Positions 7,896 to 14,693 of a stretch of 23,218 nt of DNA are shown here, piece by piece (within the stretch, counting starts at the first letter, position 1; the number at the start of each line of letters is the position of its first letter). The notes under the pieces are model-generated. The model worked only from the letters and a program-made list of their open reading frames with translations. It was not told the origin of the DNA and did no database searches. The stretch comes from Pseudomonadota bacterium (GTDB lineage: Bacteria > Pseudomonadota > Alphaproteobacteria > Rhizobiales > Xanthobacteraceae), in contig JAEWHT010000416.1 of assembly GCA_023387695.1 (NCBI GenBank), positions 1-23,218 on the forward strand, in the 5' to 3' direction. A program made the translations under genes and the position numbers.

Positions 7896-9303
7896 TATTA
7901 AGCCAAGCGGGCGCAGATCCGTCGTTGCGGAATTCGCGGCCGATGATGAGAGGATTGGTCTTGCTGCGGATGTCGACAAAGCCGCCTTGGGGGCTGATCT
8001 GCAGCCCGTCACCTTCATCGCCGCGCCCCTGGCGGATGCAGATGGCGTTCTCGAGCTTCAATGGCCAGGAATCCGCGCGAAAAAACCTCGCACAGAGATT
8101 GGGATGGTCGATGGCCTCCCGTTCGAACTCCGCCTGGTCGTCCCGTTGAGACGCGAAATCCCTGAAGTCCTTGACGACGAGAAAGTCGCCATTCAGGCTG
8201 AGCTGCGGAAACATGAAGGATGCCTGCTTCTGAGCGACAACAAGCGGTTCGTCGTACTCGAGCTGATTAACCGCAAATCTGCATTGCGCGAGATACACAT
8301 CCAGCTTCAGGCGTCCATTGACCTTATTGGCCGGATCCCACGGGGCCGGCTCCAGCAAAATGTAGCAGCGCTTTGCGTCGAGCACCGCACCGGTGATTTC
8401 AAGTCTGCCCGATTCCGGGGCCCGGCTCACGATCGGCCAGCGCCGAACCAGCGGCTCCTGCTTTGGCGCGATCGTGTAAACGAAGCGACGCTTCGGTTCA
8501 CCATTGGACTCGCCGAAGAGATAGTAACCGACTTGACTCTCCGACTTCGCAGAGCAACCAGGCCGTCCGGTCGAGCAATCGTAGCTGCCGCCCTGCCCGA
8601 CGTTTCCCCCGGAGAAAACGTAGAACGGAAACGCTTGAGGCGGCGGCGTCGCCTCATTCGGGTTTGCGTAGATGACGGTCACTCCCTCGCGGGTCACACG
8701 ATAGTTTGGCTGTGGCGTCTGCGAGGATGCGCGCTTCGGAGGCGTGATGTCTTCGTTGGGCGAAACGCCTGAGCCGATCGCAAAAACGCTGCCATCCGGG
8801 GCGGTTCGCAAAGAGGCGCCCATGCCGAAGTCATGTCGCACCCCGCCCGCCATAGCCTCGTACTGCCCCGCCCGCGGCCGTGTGCGAACGAACTGATAGA
8901 AAGCGGCCTGCAAGTCGCCGCCGCCCCATACGCCTCTCGCGGAATACGCAAGCCCATCGAGGAAAACATATTCGCCGTCTCGCACGCAGTCGGCACCGAA
9001 TGCGTCGTAGTCGGAAACGACGACGGGACGGGCCTGTTGCGTCTCCATCGTGAACATGTTGATCGTCGTGATCCGGGAATACTCCGCTGAAAACACGGAG
9101 CCTGGCCGCGACGGTCCGCGCGTCTTGAAGGTGAAGGCACCATCGTTGCACCAGCTCACATTGGTGACGCTTTCTCCGAACTTGTTCAAATAAAGAATGT
9201 CGCGAGGGCCCATGGCTTCCGCGGGTCGCGGGATCATGGCGCCGAGCGCAAGCAGGATCAGAAAACGAGACATCGAGCCGGCGTGGCGTCGCCGCATGAT
9301 CAT
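7879..9303 (-). CDS. Large exported protein of unknown function (beta-propeller-like character)
   Basis: The protein has 474 residues from the ATG at 9303, chosen because AAGGAAG lies 6 bases upstream. A longer frame from 9396 has no such site and would overlap the upstream gene. A signal peptide is evident: MIMRRRHAG, then a hydrophobic core RFLILLALGAMI and a PAEA cleavage region. The mature protein has repeated short strands separated by Gly/Asp turns, such as NVSWCNDGAFTFKTRG and FGADCVRDGEYVFLDG, as in WD40/TolB-type propellers. No family is recognised. It follows a membrane-protein gene by 11 bp and is followed by the orphan effector tail. It interrupts the expected terminase-portal neighbourhood, so it is probably cargo. 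Confidence 0.7.
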   Translation of the reverse strand: MIMRRRHAGSMSRFLILLALGAMIPRPAEAMGPRDILYLNKFGESVTNVSWCNDGAFTFKTRGPSRPGSVFSAEYSRITTINMFTMETQQARPVVVSDYDAFGADCVRDGEYVFLDGLAYSARGVWGGGDLQAAFYQFVRTRPRAGQYEAMAGGVRHDFGMGASLRTAPDGSVFAIGSGVSPNEDITPPKRASSQTPQPNYRVTREGVTVIYANPNEATPPPQAFPFYVFSGGNVGQGGSYDCSTGRPGCSAKSESQVGYYLFGESNGEPKRRFVYTIAPKQEPLVRRWPIVSRAPESGRLEITGAVLDAKRCYILLEPAPWDPANKVNGRLKLDVYLAQCRFAVNQLEYDEPLVVAQKQASFMFPQLSLNGDFLVVKDFRDFASQRDDQAEFEREAIDHPNLCARFFRADSWPLKLENAICIRQGRGDEGDGLQISPQGGFVDIRSKTNPLIIGREFRNDGSAPAWLNNGDAR

Positions 9304-9314
9304 GAAATCTTCCT

Positions 9315-9659
9315 TCAACGGAGGAGCGTCAGATGGATGTGAGAGCGAGCGAATGCGACGACGAGAAGCGCAATCGCAAGCATGATGATGGGGCAAATCG
9401 CAAATCCGATCCAGCCGGCGGCTGCTTGTCGTATCTCGATGCGCCCACCTTCATCGCGGCGATACAACGGCCAGCGCGGTTGCTGCGGCACCGCGCTGAA
9501 CGGCTCGACATGGATCATGCTGCACGAGAGACGTGGTAGGCAGGACCGAGCGATGGCGTATCCGATCAAACCCGCCAGAATCGCAAACGCCGACATCGCA
9601 CAACTCGCAACCACAATCGAAGCCACCTTTAAGAACATAGCACGAACAAACGGCATCAT
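9315..9659 (-). CDS. Small two-helix membrane protein, hypothetical
   Basis: The protein has about 114 residues and two clear hydrophobic segments. One is N-terminal (VASIVVASCAMSAFAILAG) and one C-terminal (GFAICPIIMLAIALLVVAFA). Between them is a soluble loop of about 45 residues containing PQQPRWPLYRRDEGGRI. The start is uncertain: TTG at 9662 and ATGs at 9659 and 9656 are available, and none has a strong Shine-Dalgarno. Its stop lies 11 bp before the start of the 474-aa exported protein, so the two are probably one transcript. It sits between the terminase and the portal fragment, where an intact phage would normally have no such gene. Function unknown. Confidence 0.55.
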   Translation of the reverse strand: MMPFVRAMFLKVASIVVASCAMSAFAILAGLIGYAIARSCLPRLSCSMIHVEPFSAVPQQPRWPLYRRDEGGRIEIRQAAAGWIGFAICPIIMLAIALLVVAFARSHIHLTLLR

Positions 9660-9689
9660 CAACCACCGGTTGTTGACGGCCGACGCGGC

Positions 9690-10976
9690 TCACACCCATC
9701 CCAGCTCGGCATAGCGGATCGGCCGGTTGAACGCGGCCACCCTTCCCGGCTGCTCGTGGCAGATCGCCATCAGCCCGAGCGCGTCGGCAGCGTGGCTCGA
9801 CCAGTCGTGCTCGGGCCCGAGCCCGATATTGCGCGTCTCGTCCTTGCGTTCGTGATAGAAGCCGAGCGCTTCGCGCCCCGCCTCCGTCGTCTCCGCGTTG
9901 AACCAGAGCTGCGGCCCGAGCCGCCGCAGCGCCTCGATCCGCATCATCGCCGCGCCCGGCCCCTGGTTCTTCACCGGAGGTTCGACCGCAAAGCCGGCCT
10001 CGCGCAGGTGATCCTCATAGCGCTTGCCGGTGATGTTGTTGGCAGCGACGCCATCGTGCGGCAGATACAGCACGGCGCTCCCGTAACCGCGCGAGCGCAG
10101 CCAGTTGACGTGAAACGCCAGCACCTGGCCGACGCTCTCATAATAATCCAGCACGCGAATTTCGCTTCCTATCCACTGGACGATCCACATCGTGAAGGCA
10201 TCGGCCGCGGCGCCGGCGCCGCCGATGTCGATGAAGGCGCGCAGCGGCAGCAACGGATCGGCAGAGACCTTTCCGATCCGCCCCTGGCTTCGCGCCTCCG
10301 ACAGCAGCGAGGCGAAATAGGCGCCTTCGAAGGCGCGCGCATAATCGCCTTCCCAGATGTGATCGTAACGTTCCGGATAGAGCTTCTGGTCGAGCAACCG
10401 CTCCTCCTCCAGCACTTGCGGAAACCAGGGATTGTCGCGCCAGTTGGCTTTCACCACCAGCGCACCCTCCGGCTGACGTCCGCGCAAGAAATCGTCGATT
10501 GCATCGCTCTTGCGACGTGGATTCCAGCTCGCCCACAGCTCGGACTTTTCAGCGCGGATCGTCGGCCGCAGCAGCGCAAGGCTGCGCGCGCTTAAGCTCT
10601 GCGCCTCGTCGATCCAGGCGATGCGAAATCCCTCCAGGGACTTGATCGAGTCCGCCGTGTGATCTTGAAGCCCGCGAAAGATAATGAGTCCGTCGCCGGG
10701 CGTCTCGATCTCATCGCTATAGAGCCTGAAGCCGTGTCCGAGCCCGAGGCTCGCGATCTTGTCTTCAATCAATCGTTTCGATGATTGCGCCAGCGTCCGC
10801 TGCGCCTCGCGGATGCAGACCGCGAGCGTGCCGCGTTCGGCCTGGCAGGTCTCGACCAGGAGCTCGCCGAAGAAATGCGATTTGCCCGAGCCGCGTCCCC
10901 CATAAACGCCCTTGTAGCGCGCAGGCTTCAGCAGCGGCGCGAAGATTCTGGCCGTTGGAATTTTCAGGGTCGACAT
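9690..10976 (-). CDS. Phage terminase large subunit (PBSX/Terminase_3 type)
   Basis: The 428-aa protein is the ATP-driven DNA packaging motor and nuclease of a tailed phage. The N-terminal ATPase has Walker A GGRGSGKSH (residues about 26-34), Walker B RIAWIDEAQSL (about 118-128) and the coupling segment WASWNPRRKSDAIDDF. The C-terminal RNase H-like nuclease has AFIDIGG (first catalytic Asp) and DWSSHAADALGL near the end (last catalytic Asp). The family is usually 400-450 aa, so it appears intact. It starts 28 bp after the small-terminase-like gene, the usual order. It is the best preserved phage gene in the window. Whether it still packages anything is doubtful, because the portal is broken. 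Confidence 0.92.
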   Translation of the reverse strand: MSTLKIPTARIFAPLLKPARYKGVYGGRGSGKSHFFGELLVETCQAERGTLAVCIREAQRTLAQSSKRLIEDKIASLGLGHGFRLYSDEIETPGDGLIIFRGLQDHTADSIKSLEGFRIAWIDEAQSLSARSLALLRPTIRAEKSELWASWNPRRKSDAIDDFLRGRQPEGALVVKANWRDNPWFPQVLEEERLLDQKLYPERYDHIWEGDYARAFEGAYFASLLSEARSQGRIGKVSADPLLPLRAFIDIGGAGAAADAFTMWIVQWIGSEIRVLDYYESVGQVLAFHVNWLRSRGYGSAVLYLPHDGVAANNITGKRYEDHLREAGFAVEPPVKNQGPGAAMMRIEALRRLGPQLWFNAETTEAGREALGFYHERKDETRNIGLGPEHDWSSHAADALGLMAICHEQPGRVAAFNRPIRYAELGWV

Positions 10977-11004
10977 GGCCTGCGCCTCTTCTCCAGCGAC
11001 GACG

Positions 11005-11334
11005 CTAAGGTCCCTCGCCGTTGGACTTTGCGGGATGCACGATAATGCGCTCGATCCGATGGATCAGTTCCAGCACCTCATCTTCGCCATTCTCGAGCGA
11101 TTGCGCCGCCTTGCCCCAGCCGCGATCGAGGATCGCGTTTGCGGCCGAGACGCGCGCGGCCGGCGTCGCCTCGCTGCTGCTCATGACGCCGACGAGCACA
11201 TTGATCGCCGTCCTGGTGTGGCTGCGCGCGACCGATCGTATCTCTGTCAACGTTCGCGCCTTCGATGCCTTCCGCTTCGCGACAGGCCGGTAAACGTCGG
11301 CAATCTTTGGCTGATATTCGAGTTCGTCGCTCAA
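11005..11334 (-). CDS. Small terminase-subunit-like phage protein
   Basis: The protein has 109 residues from a TTG at 11334 that has a near-perfect GGAGGT 6 bases upstream. The much longer in-frame extension to 11619 has no credible start signals and atypical composition. The sequence AARVSAANAILDRGWGKAAQS, preceded by a helix carrying ARSHTRTAINVLVGVM, is typical of small proteins encoded just upstream of terminase large subunits in alphaproteobacterial prophages. These are usually DNA-recognition partners. The TTG overlaps the stop of a 23-codon upstream gene, so translation is probably coupled. The terminase large subunit follows after 28 bp. I am confident of the gene, moderately of the packaging role. 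Confidence 0.65.
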   Translation of the reverse strand: MSDELEYQPKIADVYRPVAKRKASKARTLTEIRSVARSHTRTAINVLVGVMSSSEATPAARVSAANAILDRGWGKAAQSLENGEDEVLELIHRIERIIVHPAKSNGEGP

Positions 11335-11402
11335 GCAAACACCTCCCACACGACAATTGCGACCAAGCCCGCAATCGCGAGCGATATCAGGTAAATCGTC
11401 AT
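11331..11402 (-). CDS. 23-aa single-helix membrane microprotein upstream of terminase
   Basis: ATG at 11402 with GGAG 5 bases upstream, 23 sense codons, TGA at 11333-11331. After MTIY nearly every residue is hydrophobic (LISLAIAGLVAIVVW) and the peptide ends EVFA, so it would form one membrane helix. Its stop overlaps the TTG start of the small-terminase-like gene (TTGA), and its own final codons contain that gene's Shine-Dalgarno. It may act as a translational coupler, as a tiny membrane peptide, or both. The good ribosome site, hydrophobic coding pattern and tight overlap argue that it is real. Confidence 0.55.
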   Translation of the reverse strand: MTIYLISLAIAGLVAIVVWEVFA

Positions 11403-11673
11403 CGCTTCTCCAGAACCGATACAAGTCAAACAACAGTGCGGCAGATCGCGACACGACGCGCGATCGTTTCGGCGCGAACCTTATCCCCGTCTCGCGAGGG
11501 CCGCGGCAGCGCAAGCCAAACGCTCGCGCCACTGGGCCGGCACGTTCGCGCGTGCACGGCCAATAACAAGATGGTTCGGACGGCGGCGCGCCGATCAGCG
11601 CTCCATGAAGGCCTTTCAACGAGGGCGAGGCCGCAATGCGCGGGACGCCGTCCGATCTCTACAAATCGAAACG
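11403..11673. other. Stretch without a confident gene upstream of the packaging genes
   Basis: Both strands are open in places, but no frame combines a start signal with recognisable protein. On the minus strand one frame reads VPAQWRERLACAAAALARRG before a stop and another continues through to the small-terminase-like gene. The change of frame suggests a decayed phage gene, but this is weak. The promoter for the packaging genes should lie here or in the adjacent repeat. Confidence 0.35.
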
Positions 11674-11705
11674 AAAAAGCCCGCAGCGGATGTTTCCGCG
11701 CGGGC
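11674..11705 (-). terminator. Intrinsic terminator in repeat copy 1
   Basis: On the minus strand, arms GCCCGCGCGGA and TCCGCTGCGGGC pair around an AACA loop with one bulged base, followed by five T. It would stop transcription coming from the toxin side before the packaging genes. Confidence 0.75.
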
Positions 11706-11760
11706 CCGACATACTCATTCGATGATGCCATTATGCCGGTGTTTTGCCCGACGTGTCAAA
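11674..11760 (-). repeat. Interspersed promoter-terminator repeat, copy 1
   Basis: Copy 1 of four ~87-bp elements in the same orientation. Read on the minus strand it begins TTTGACACGTCGGGCAAAAC, has TTGACA (11759-11754), an 18-base spacer and CATAAT (11735-11730, five of six consensus bases), then ATGGCATCATCGAA, and ends in a GC hairpin plus T-run at 11705-11674. Predicted transcript: about 50 nt. It lies 47 bp from copy 2, together forming a tandem pair after the nuclease toxin gene. Confidence 0.8.
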
Positions 11761-11807
11761 GCTCAATTGCAATGAGATCGCGATCGTCTCAGCAACGCGG
11801 CGATACG

Positions 11808-11840
11808 AAAAAACCCGCTGCGGATCATTCCGCGGGGGCT
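11808..11840 (-). terminator. Intrinsic terminator in repeat copy 2, end of toxin gene
   Basis: On the minus strand an imperfect GC stem (AGCCCCCGCGGA and TCCGCAGCGGGT around ATGA) is followed by six T. It is positioned to end the transcript of the gene at 13584-11935. Confidence 0.75.
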
Positions 11841-11895
11841 GAACCAAACTCTGTCGATGATGCCATCATGCCAGTGTTTTGCCCGACGTGTCAAA
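11808..11895 (-). repeat. Interspersed promoter-terminator repeat, copy 2
   Basis: Same element as copy 1: minus-strand TTGACA at 11894-11889, 18-base spacer, CATGAT at 11870-11865 (poorer -10), then the conserved ATGGCATCATCGA and the hairpin. It lies 39 bp after the stop codon of the nuclease toxin gene, so it is the first terminator met by toxin transcription. Confidence 0.8.
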
Positions 11896-11934
11896 CGACA
11901 TTGAGCTGGATTGAAAAGACTCGACCGTCGATCT

Positions 11935-13584
11935 CTAGTCTTGGCGAAGAAGCGGCTGTATCCAACGGGAGAACCACTCTTCTGAATCACCACGCGAATT
12001 CGCTGAGGCTCCCAATCCCCAGATCGGCGGTGGAATAGCATAGCTCGGCTCATCAGCGAACGAGCCAACCGGACCACTTACCTGCCGCGGACGCTTTCCT
12101 TCCTCTTGCCAATTGCCAAATCGATTGTCGAATTCCGGAGAGGCTAGATACGGCACTGGCGCGCTACCTGATGCAAACACACTGTCAGCATTCGAGGCGT
12201 TTACGCGGGTGAGGCGACGGACCTCGTCGGGCGCGGCGGCTTCAGCGGCAGCAGCAGTTGGAGCCTGCGAATTGCTCGACGGCTGAGACGATGTGGCGAC
12301 TGCTGGAATCCCTGGCCAATTGCCAAAGCGATCATTGAACGTACCGGGGCGCGTGACTTCTTGATCGGCAGTGTTGTCCGTCAGCGACGGCGCACTCGAT
12401 TGAGCTCCGAGGAGCCGATCAACCTTGCCGTTGGCGTTCGACGCGCGGTCTGTGTTGAACGGATTGTACGGAGGTGCACCAGTGGCAAAAACTCCACCGC
12501 TGGGACTGGTAATGCTTGGTCGTGCATTGGCAAATGAGCCCATTGTAGTACTTGCCGTACCCAGAGCGATTAATGCCGAAAGCCACGCCGGCAACGAGGG
12601 TAGAACAAACGGCGCTGCCACGCCGAGTGCTGCTCCGCCGAACAGCCAGGGAAGCGCATCCTGCGCGACAGACGACTTGCTGTCGGGATCACGCATCAGC
12701 GAATTCTCATGAAATGGAAGTGGGGCCCCAGTCATCGGATCGAATTTTAGGACGAGCGGATCATCTGACGGCGTTGCAGTACTTGGCGGCAGCTGTCCGA
12801 ACCGTTGCCAATCCGGACTGGCCGCTGGAAAGCCAGACAATCCATAGGTCAAACGCGGGTCACTCCTGGTAAGGCCTTCTGGAGCGAACTCCGGAAGCGG
12901 GGATGGAGTCAAACCCCGCAACTGCGGAACATGATTTGGATCGACGGGCTCTGAGCCTGGAATATGAAAATTGTCATCAGTCGTCGCAAATTTCTGTTGC
13001 CACCGCGTTCCGGCCAAATCTTTATTGCCCGAAGTCACGGTAAGCTGCGGATCCTTCCGGATCGCTTCGCTTAGCAGCTTTTCTCTCGCGGCATTCCCAA
13101 GGATTGCGGACCATTTCCCAAGATGGCTGTATCCCGCCTCCGCACTCCTCCGGTCAAATTCATCTAGCGCTTCAATTTGCTTCCTATTGCGTTCCGAATA
13201 CTCGTCATAGCGTTCGACGACATTCGTAACACCTCTAGCCACTTCCTCACCGGTCCCTCCGTTCGGCGCGTTAGTGTAGAGATCCCCATTAACGAGACCA
13301 ACACGCATTGCATCCATCAAGCGGCGTATCTCCTTCGCGCAAAGATTTGGATCCTCTTCTTTTGCGATCAAATCAAGAGTGTCGCCGACCGCTTTGTAGT
13401 AACGAAAATTATGCCCGCCTGGGTGCGGCGACACGCCCATCCTTCTGGCCAACTCATCGTCTGCTGGGAGATAGATCAGGTTGTGCGGAGCCTCCACGCC
13501 AAGCACCTGCTTATCCAAGCCTCGAAATGCCGGGTGGCATTTGAATTTCTTCGGTATGATATGATGTTCCCACAGAATTGCCAT
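11935..13584 (-). CDS. AHH-type HNH nuclease toxin with disordered stalk and conserved C-terminal tail
   Basis: The 549-aa protein opens with an AHH-like domain of the HNH/Endo VII superfamily (residues about 1-75). Visible features are WEHHIIPKKF (His7, His8), HPAF (His17), PHNLIYLP (Asn35) and PHPGGHNFRYY (His54, His58), as in polymorphic-toxin nucleases. Residues 80-190 are helical. From about 215 the chain is rich in Pro, Ser and Ala, interrupted by a hydrophobic double segment (about 311-348, including WLFGGAALGVAAPFVLPSLP). Three RFG-W/Q motifs (DWQRFGQ, NDRFGNW, DNRFGNW) punctuate the stalk. The last ~40 residues (PPIWGL, then DSEEWFSRWIQPLLRQ) recur as a remnant at 7710-7895. GGGGA precedes the ATG. 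Toxic DNase or RNase activity is family-based inference. Confidence 0.75.
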   Translation of the reverse strand: MAILWEHHIIPKKFKCHPAFRGLDKQVLGVEAPHNLIYLPADDELARRMGVSPHPGGHNFRYYKAVGDTLDLIAKEEDPNLCAKEIRRLMDAMRVGLVNGDLYTNAPNGGTGEEVARGVTNVVERYDEYSERNRKQIEALDEFDRRSAEAGYSHLGKWSAILGNAAREKLLSEAIRKDPQLTVTSGNKDLAGTRWQQKFATTDDNFHIPGSEPVDPNHVPQLRGLTPSPLPEFAPEGLTRSDPRLTYGLSGFPAASPDWQRFGQLPPSTATPSDDPLVLKFDPMTGAPLPFHENSLMRDPDSKSSVAQDALPWLFGGAALGVAAPFVLPSLPAWLSALIALGTASTTMGSFANARPSITSPSGGVFATGAPPYNPFNTDRASNANGKVDRLLGAQSSAPSLTDNTADQEVTRPGTFNDRFGNWPGIPAVATSSQPSSNSQAPTAAAAEAAAPDEVRRLTRVNASNADSVFASGSAPVPYLASPEFDNRFGNWQEEGKRPRQVSGPVGSFADEPSYAIPPPIWGLGASANSRGDSEEWFSRWIQPLLRQD

Positions 13585-13979
13585 GGCGTCCCCAAATGGG
13601 CGCAGACTTCGCGCGTATTGAATGTCTTTGGATGTTTGACTGGCTTCGCCAGGCCGCGAAAAAGTGCGGCGCGCACAGCGCGCTTACGCATCGGGCGCCG
13701 CGTGTTCTCGGCGTACGCGCGTCTATCCAGGCAAACTGACGATTTCAGTGGCGATCGCTGAGAAGCTTGATCACGCTGTCTCGCGTTTCGGGTCAGAGAA
13801 CTGACCAGGACGGGCAAATGCTATCGTCGGGGCGAGATGCGACGGCAGCCGACAGAGACGAAGAGATGTAACTATCCGAAGCTAGAGATCGGGTGACGCA
13901 TCAGAGATGCCGAATCCAGATCTTCTGCGCATTGCCATGCCAGCGACTGCTGTGAGACAGCGCTGAAGATCGCCTTGTC
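13585..13979. other. Gene-free stretch between toxin and immunity-like genes
   Basis: Nearly 400 bp with no ORF that has both a start signal and protein-like composition; the open frame at 13476-13817 is a shadow. The sequence is less GC-rich and patchier than the flanks. It should contain the toxin promoter, but no clear -35/-10 pair was found. A perfect 8-bp inverted repeat lies at its distal end. Confidence 0.4.
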
Positions 13980-13983
13980 TCAC
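13952..13983. repeat. Inverted repeat across the end of the immunity-like gene
   Basis: GTGAGACA (13952-13959) and TGTCTCAC (13976-13983) are perfect 8-bp arms with 16 bases between. The repeat includes the stop codon of the Imm11-like gene. There is no T-run, so it is not a standard terminator; it could be a weak hairpin or a protein site. Confidence 0.4.
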
Positions 13984-14609
13984 CGATTCTTCAGAACATC
14001 ATTAAAGTATATCTTCAAGCCCGCCGACTTGCAGGCGTTCTTCAGCTCCTGGTCGCATATTGCCCAGCCGTCGTGATAGGCCACACGAAAGATGTGAGCA
14101 TCGCCGATCAAGTCTTCCCGAAAGACAAGCTCAGTGTAAGACACGTAATACTTTTGACCAAACGTCCGCTTATGGGGATCATCGAAGACACGAATGCTCA
14201 AGCGGGATCGGCATTCATCCACAGCGTCGAGAACACGAACGACTTGGCAAAGCCAATATGGCGGCCCATCCCACGTCCCCTTCGAAGCTCGCACCGTGCA
14301 AGGCGCGAACTCAAATCCGTTCGGATCGACAGATTCGAACACAGCCTTTGTCCGATCGGAAATCAGCCATGCATAATAAATAGGTGCAAGATCCCGCGGA
14401 CCACGTACGGCAGCCCTACTGAAAACGAAGCTTGGTGTTTCCGGCAAGTCAGAGATACGCTCTAAGCCGGATGGCAGTTCCTTCTCATTCTCCAGGTCGA
14501 AGTCAAATGCGTCGCCGCGCGATCGAAAATCATCAAGACGATAAAACTTTCTCCGGCGCGCGACTGGCCGGGGCCTTGGTGGACGCTTTTCGCCTGGGGA
14601 TGCAGCCAT
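13980..14609 (-). CDS. Imm11/DUF1629-like immunity protein
   Basis: The 209-aa protein has a basic, proline-rich first 20 residues, followed by a region resembling the Imm11 (formerly DUF1629) family. Visible landmarks are FVFSRAAVRGPRDLAPIYYAWLISDRTKAVFES, given here only as its short parts FVFSRAAV and YYAWLISDRTKAVFES. They are followed by WLCQVVRVLDAVDECRS, then HIFRVAYHDGWAICDQELKNA, ending GLKIYFND. In that family a display-then-VLDAxD-then-FR-then-D/xELK pattern is common. Imm11 members are linked to polymorphic toxins. Here the gene is on the same strand 395 bp upstream of the nuclease toxin, reversing the usual toxin-then-immunity order. GAGAG sits about 9 bases before the ATG. The family call is from pattern memory; neutralisation of this toxin is inference. 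Confidence 0.6.
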   Translation of the reverse strand: MAASPGEKRPPRPRPVARRRKFYRLDDFRSRGDAFDFDLENEKELPSGLERISDLPETPSFVFSRAAVRGPRDLAPIYYAWLISDRTKAVFESVDPNGFEFAPCTVRASKGTWDGPPYWLCQVVRVLDAVDECRSRLSIRVFDDPHKRTFGQKYYVSYTELVFREDLIGDAHIFRVAYHDGWAICDQELKNACKSAGLKIYFNDVLKNR

Positions 14610-14693
14610 GATTGCGCTCTCTCAGAGTGTCTCATTCCCAGCGTTCCATGCGCGATTTCGCCGGGCAATGCCAATGTGCTTCGTTATGCTCCA

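Noticed and set aside
7825..8772. 315-aa plus-strand ORF
   Set aside because: Antisense to the 474-aa exported protein, which has a signal peptide and ribosome site.
9756..10595. 279-aa plus-strand ORF
   Set aside because: Antisense to the terminase large subunit.
11426..11731. 101-aa minus-strand ORF upstream of the small-terminase gene
   Set aside because: It begins inside repeat copy 1, has no start signal and no recognisable domain.
11733..12038. Plus-strand peptides PVFCPTCQ with CxxC repeated at the 11.7-kb, 11.87-kb, 15.78-kb and 16.32-kb positions
   Set aside because: They are the reverse reading of the four-copy promoter-terminator repeat; frames around them differ between copies and have no ribosome sites.
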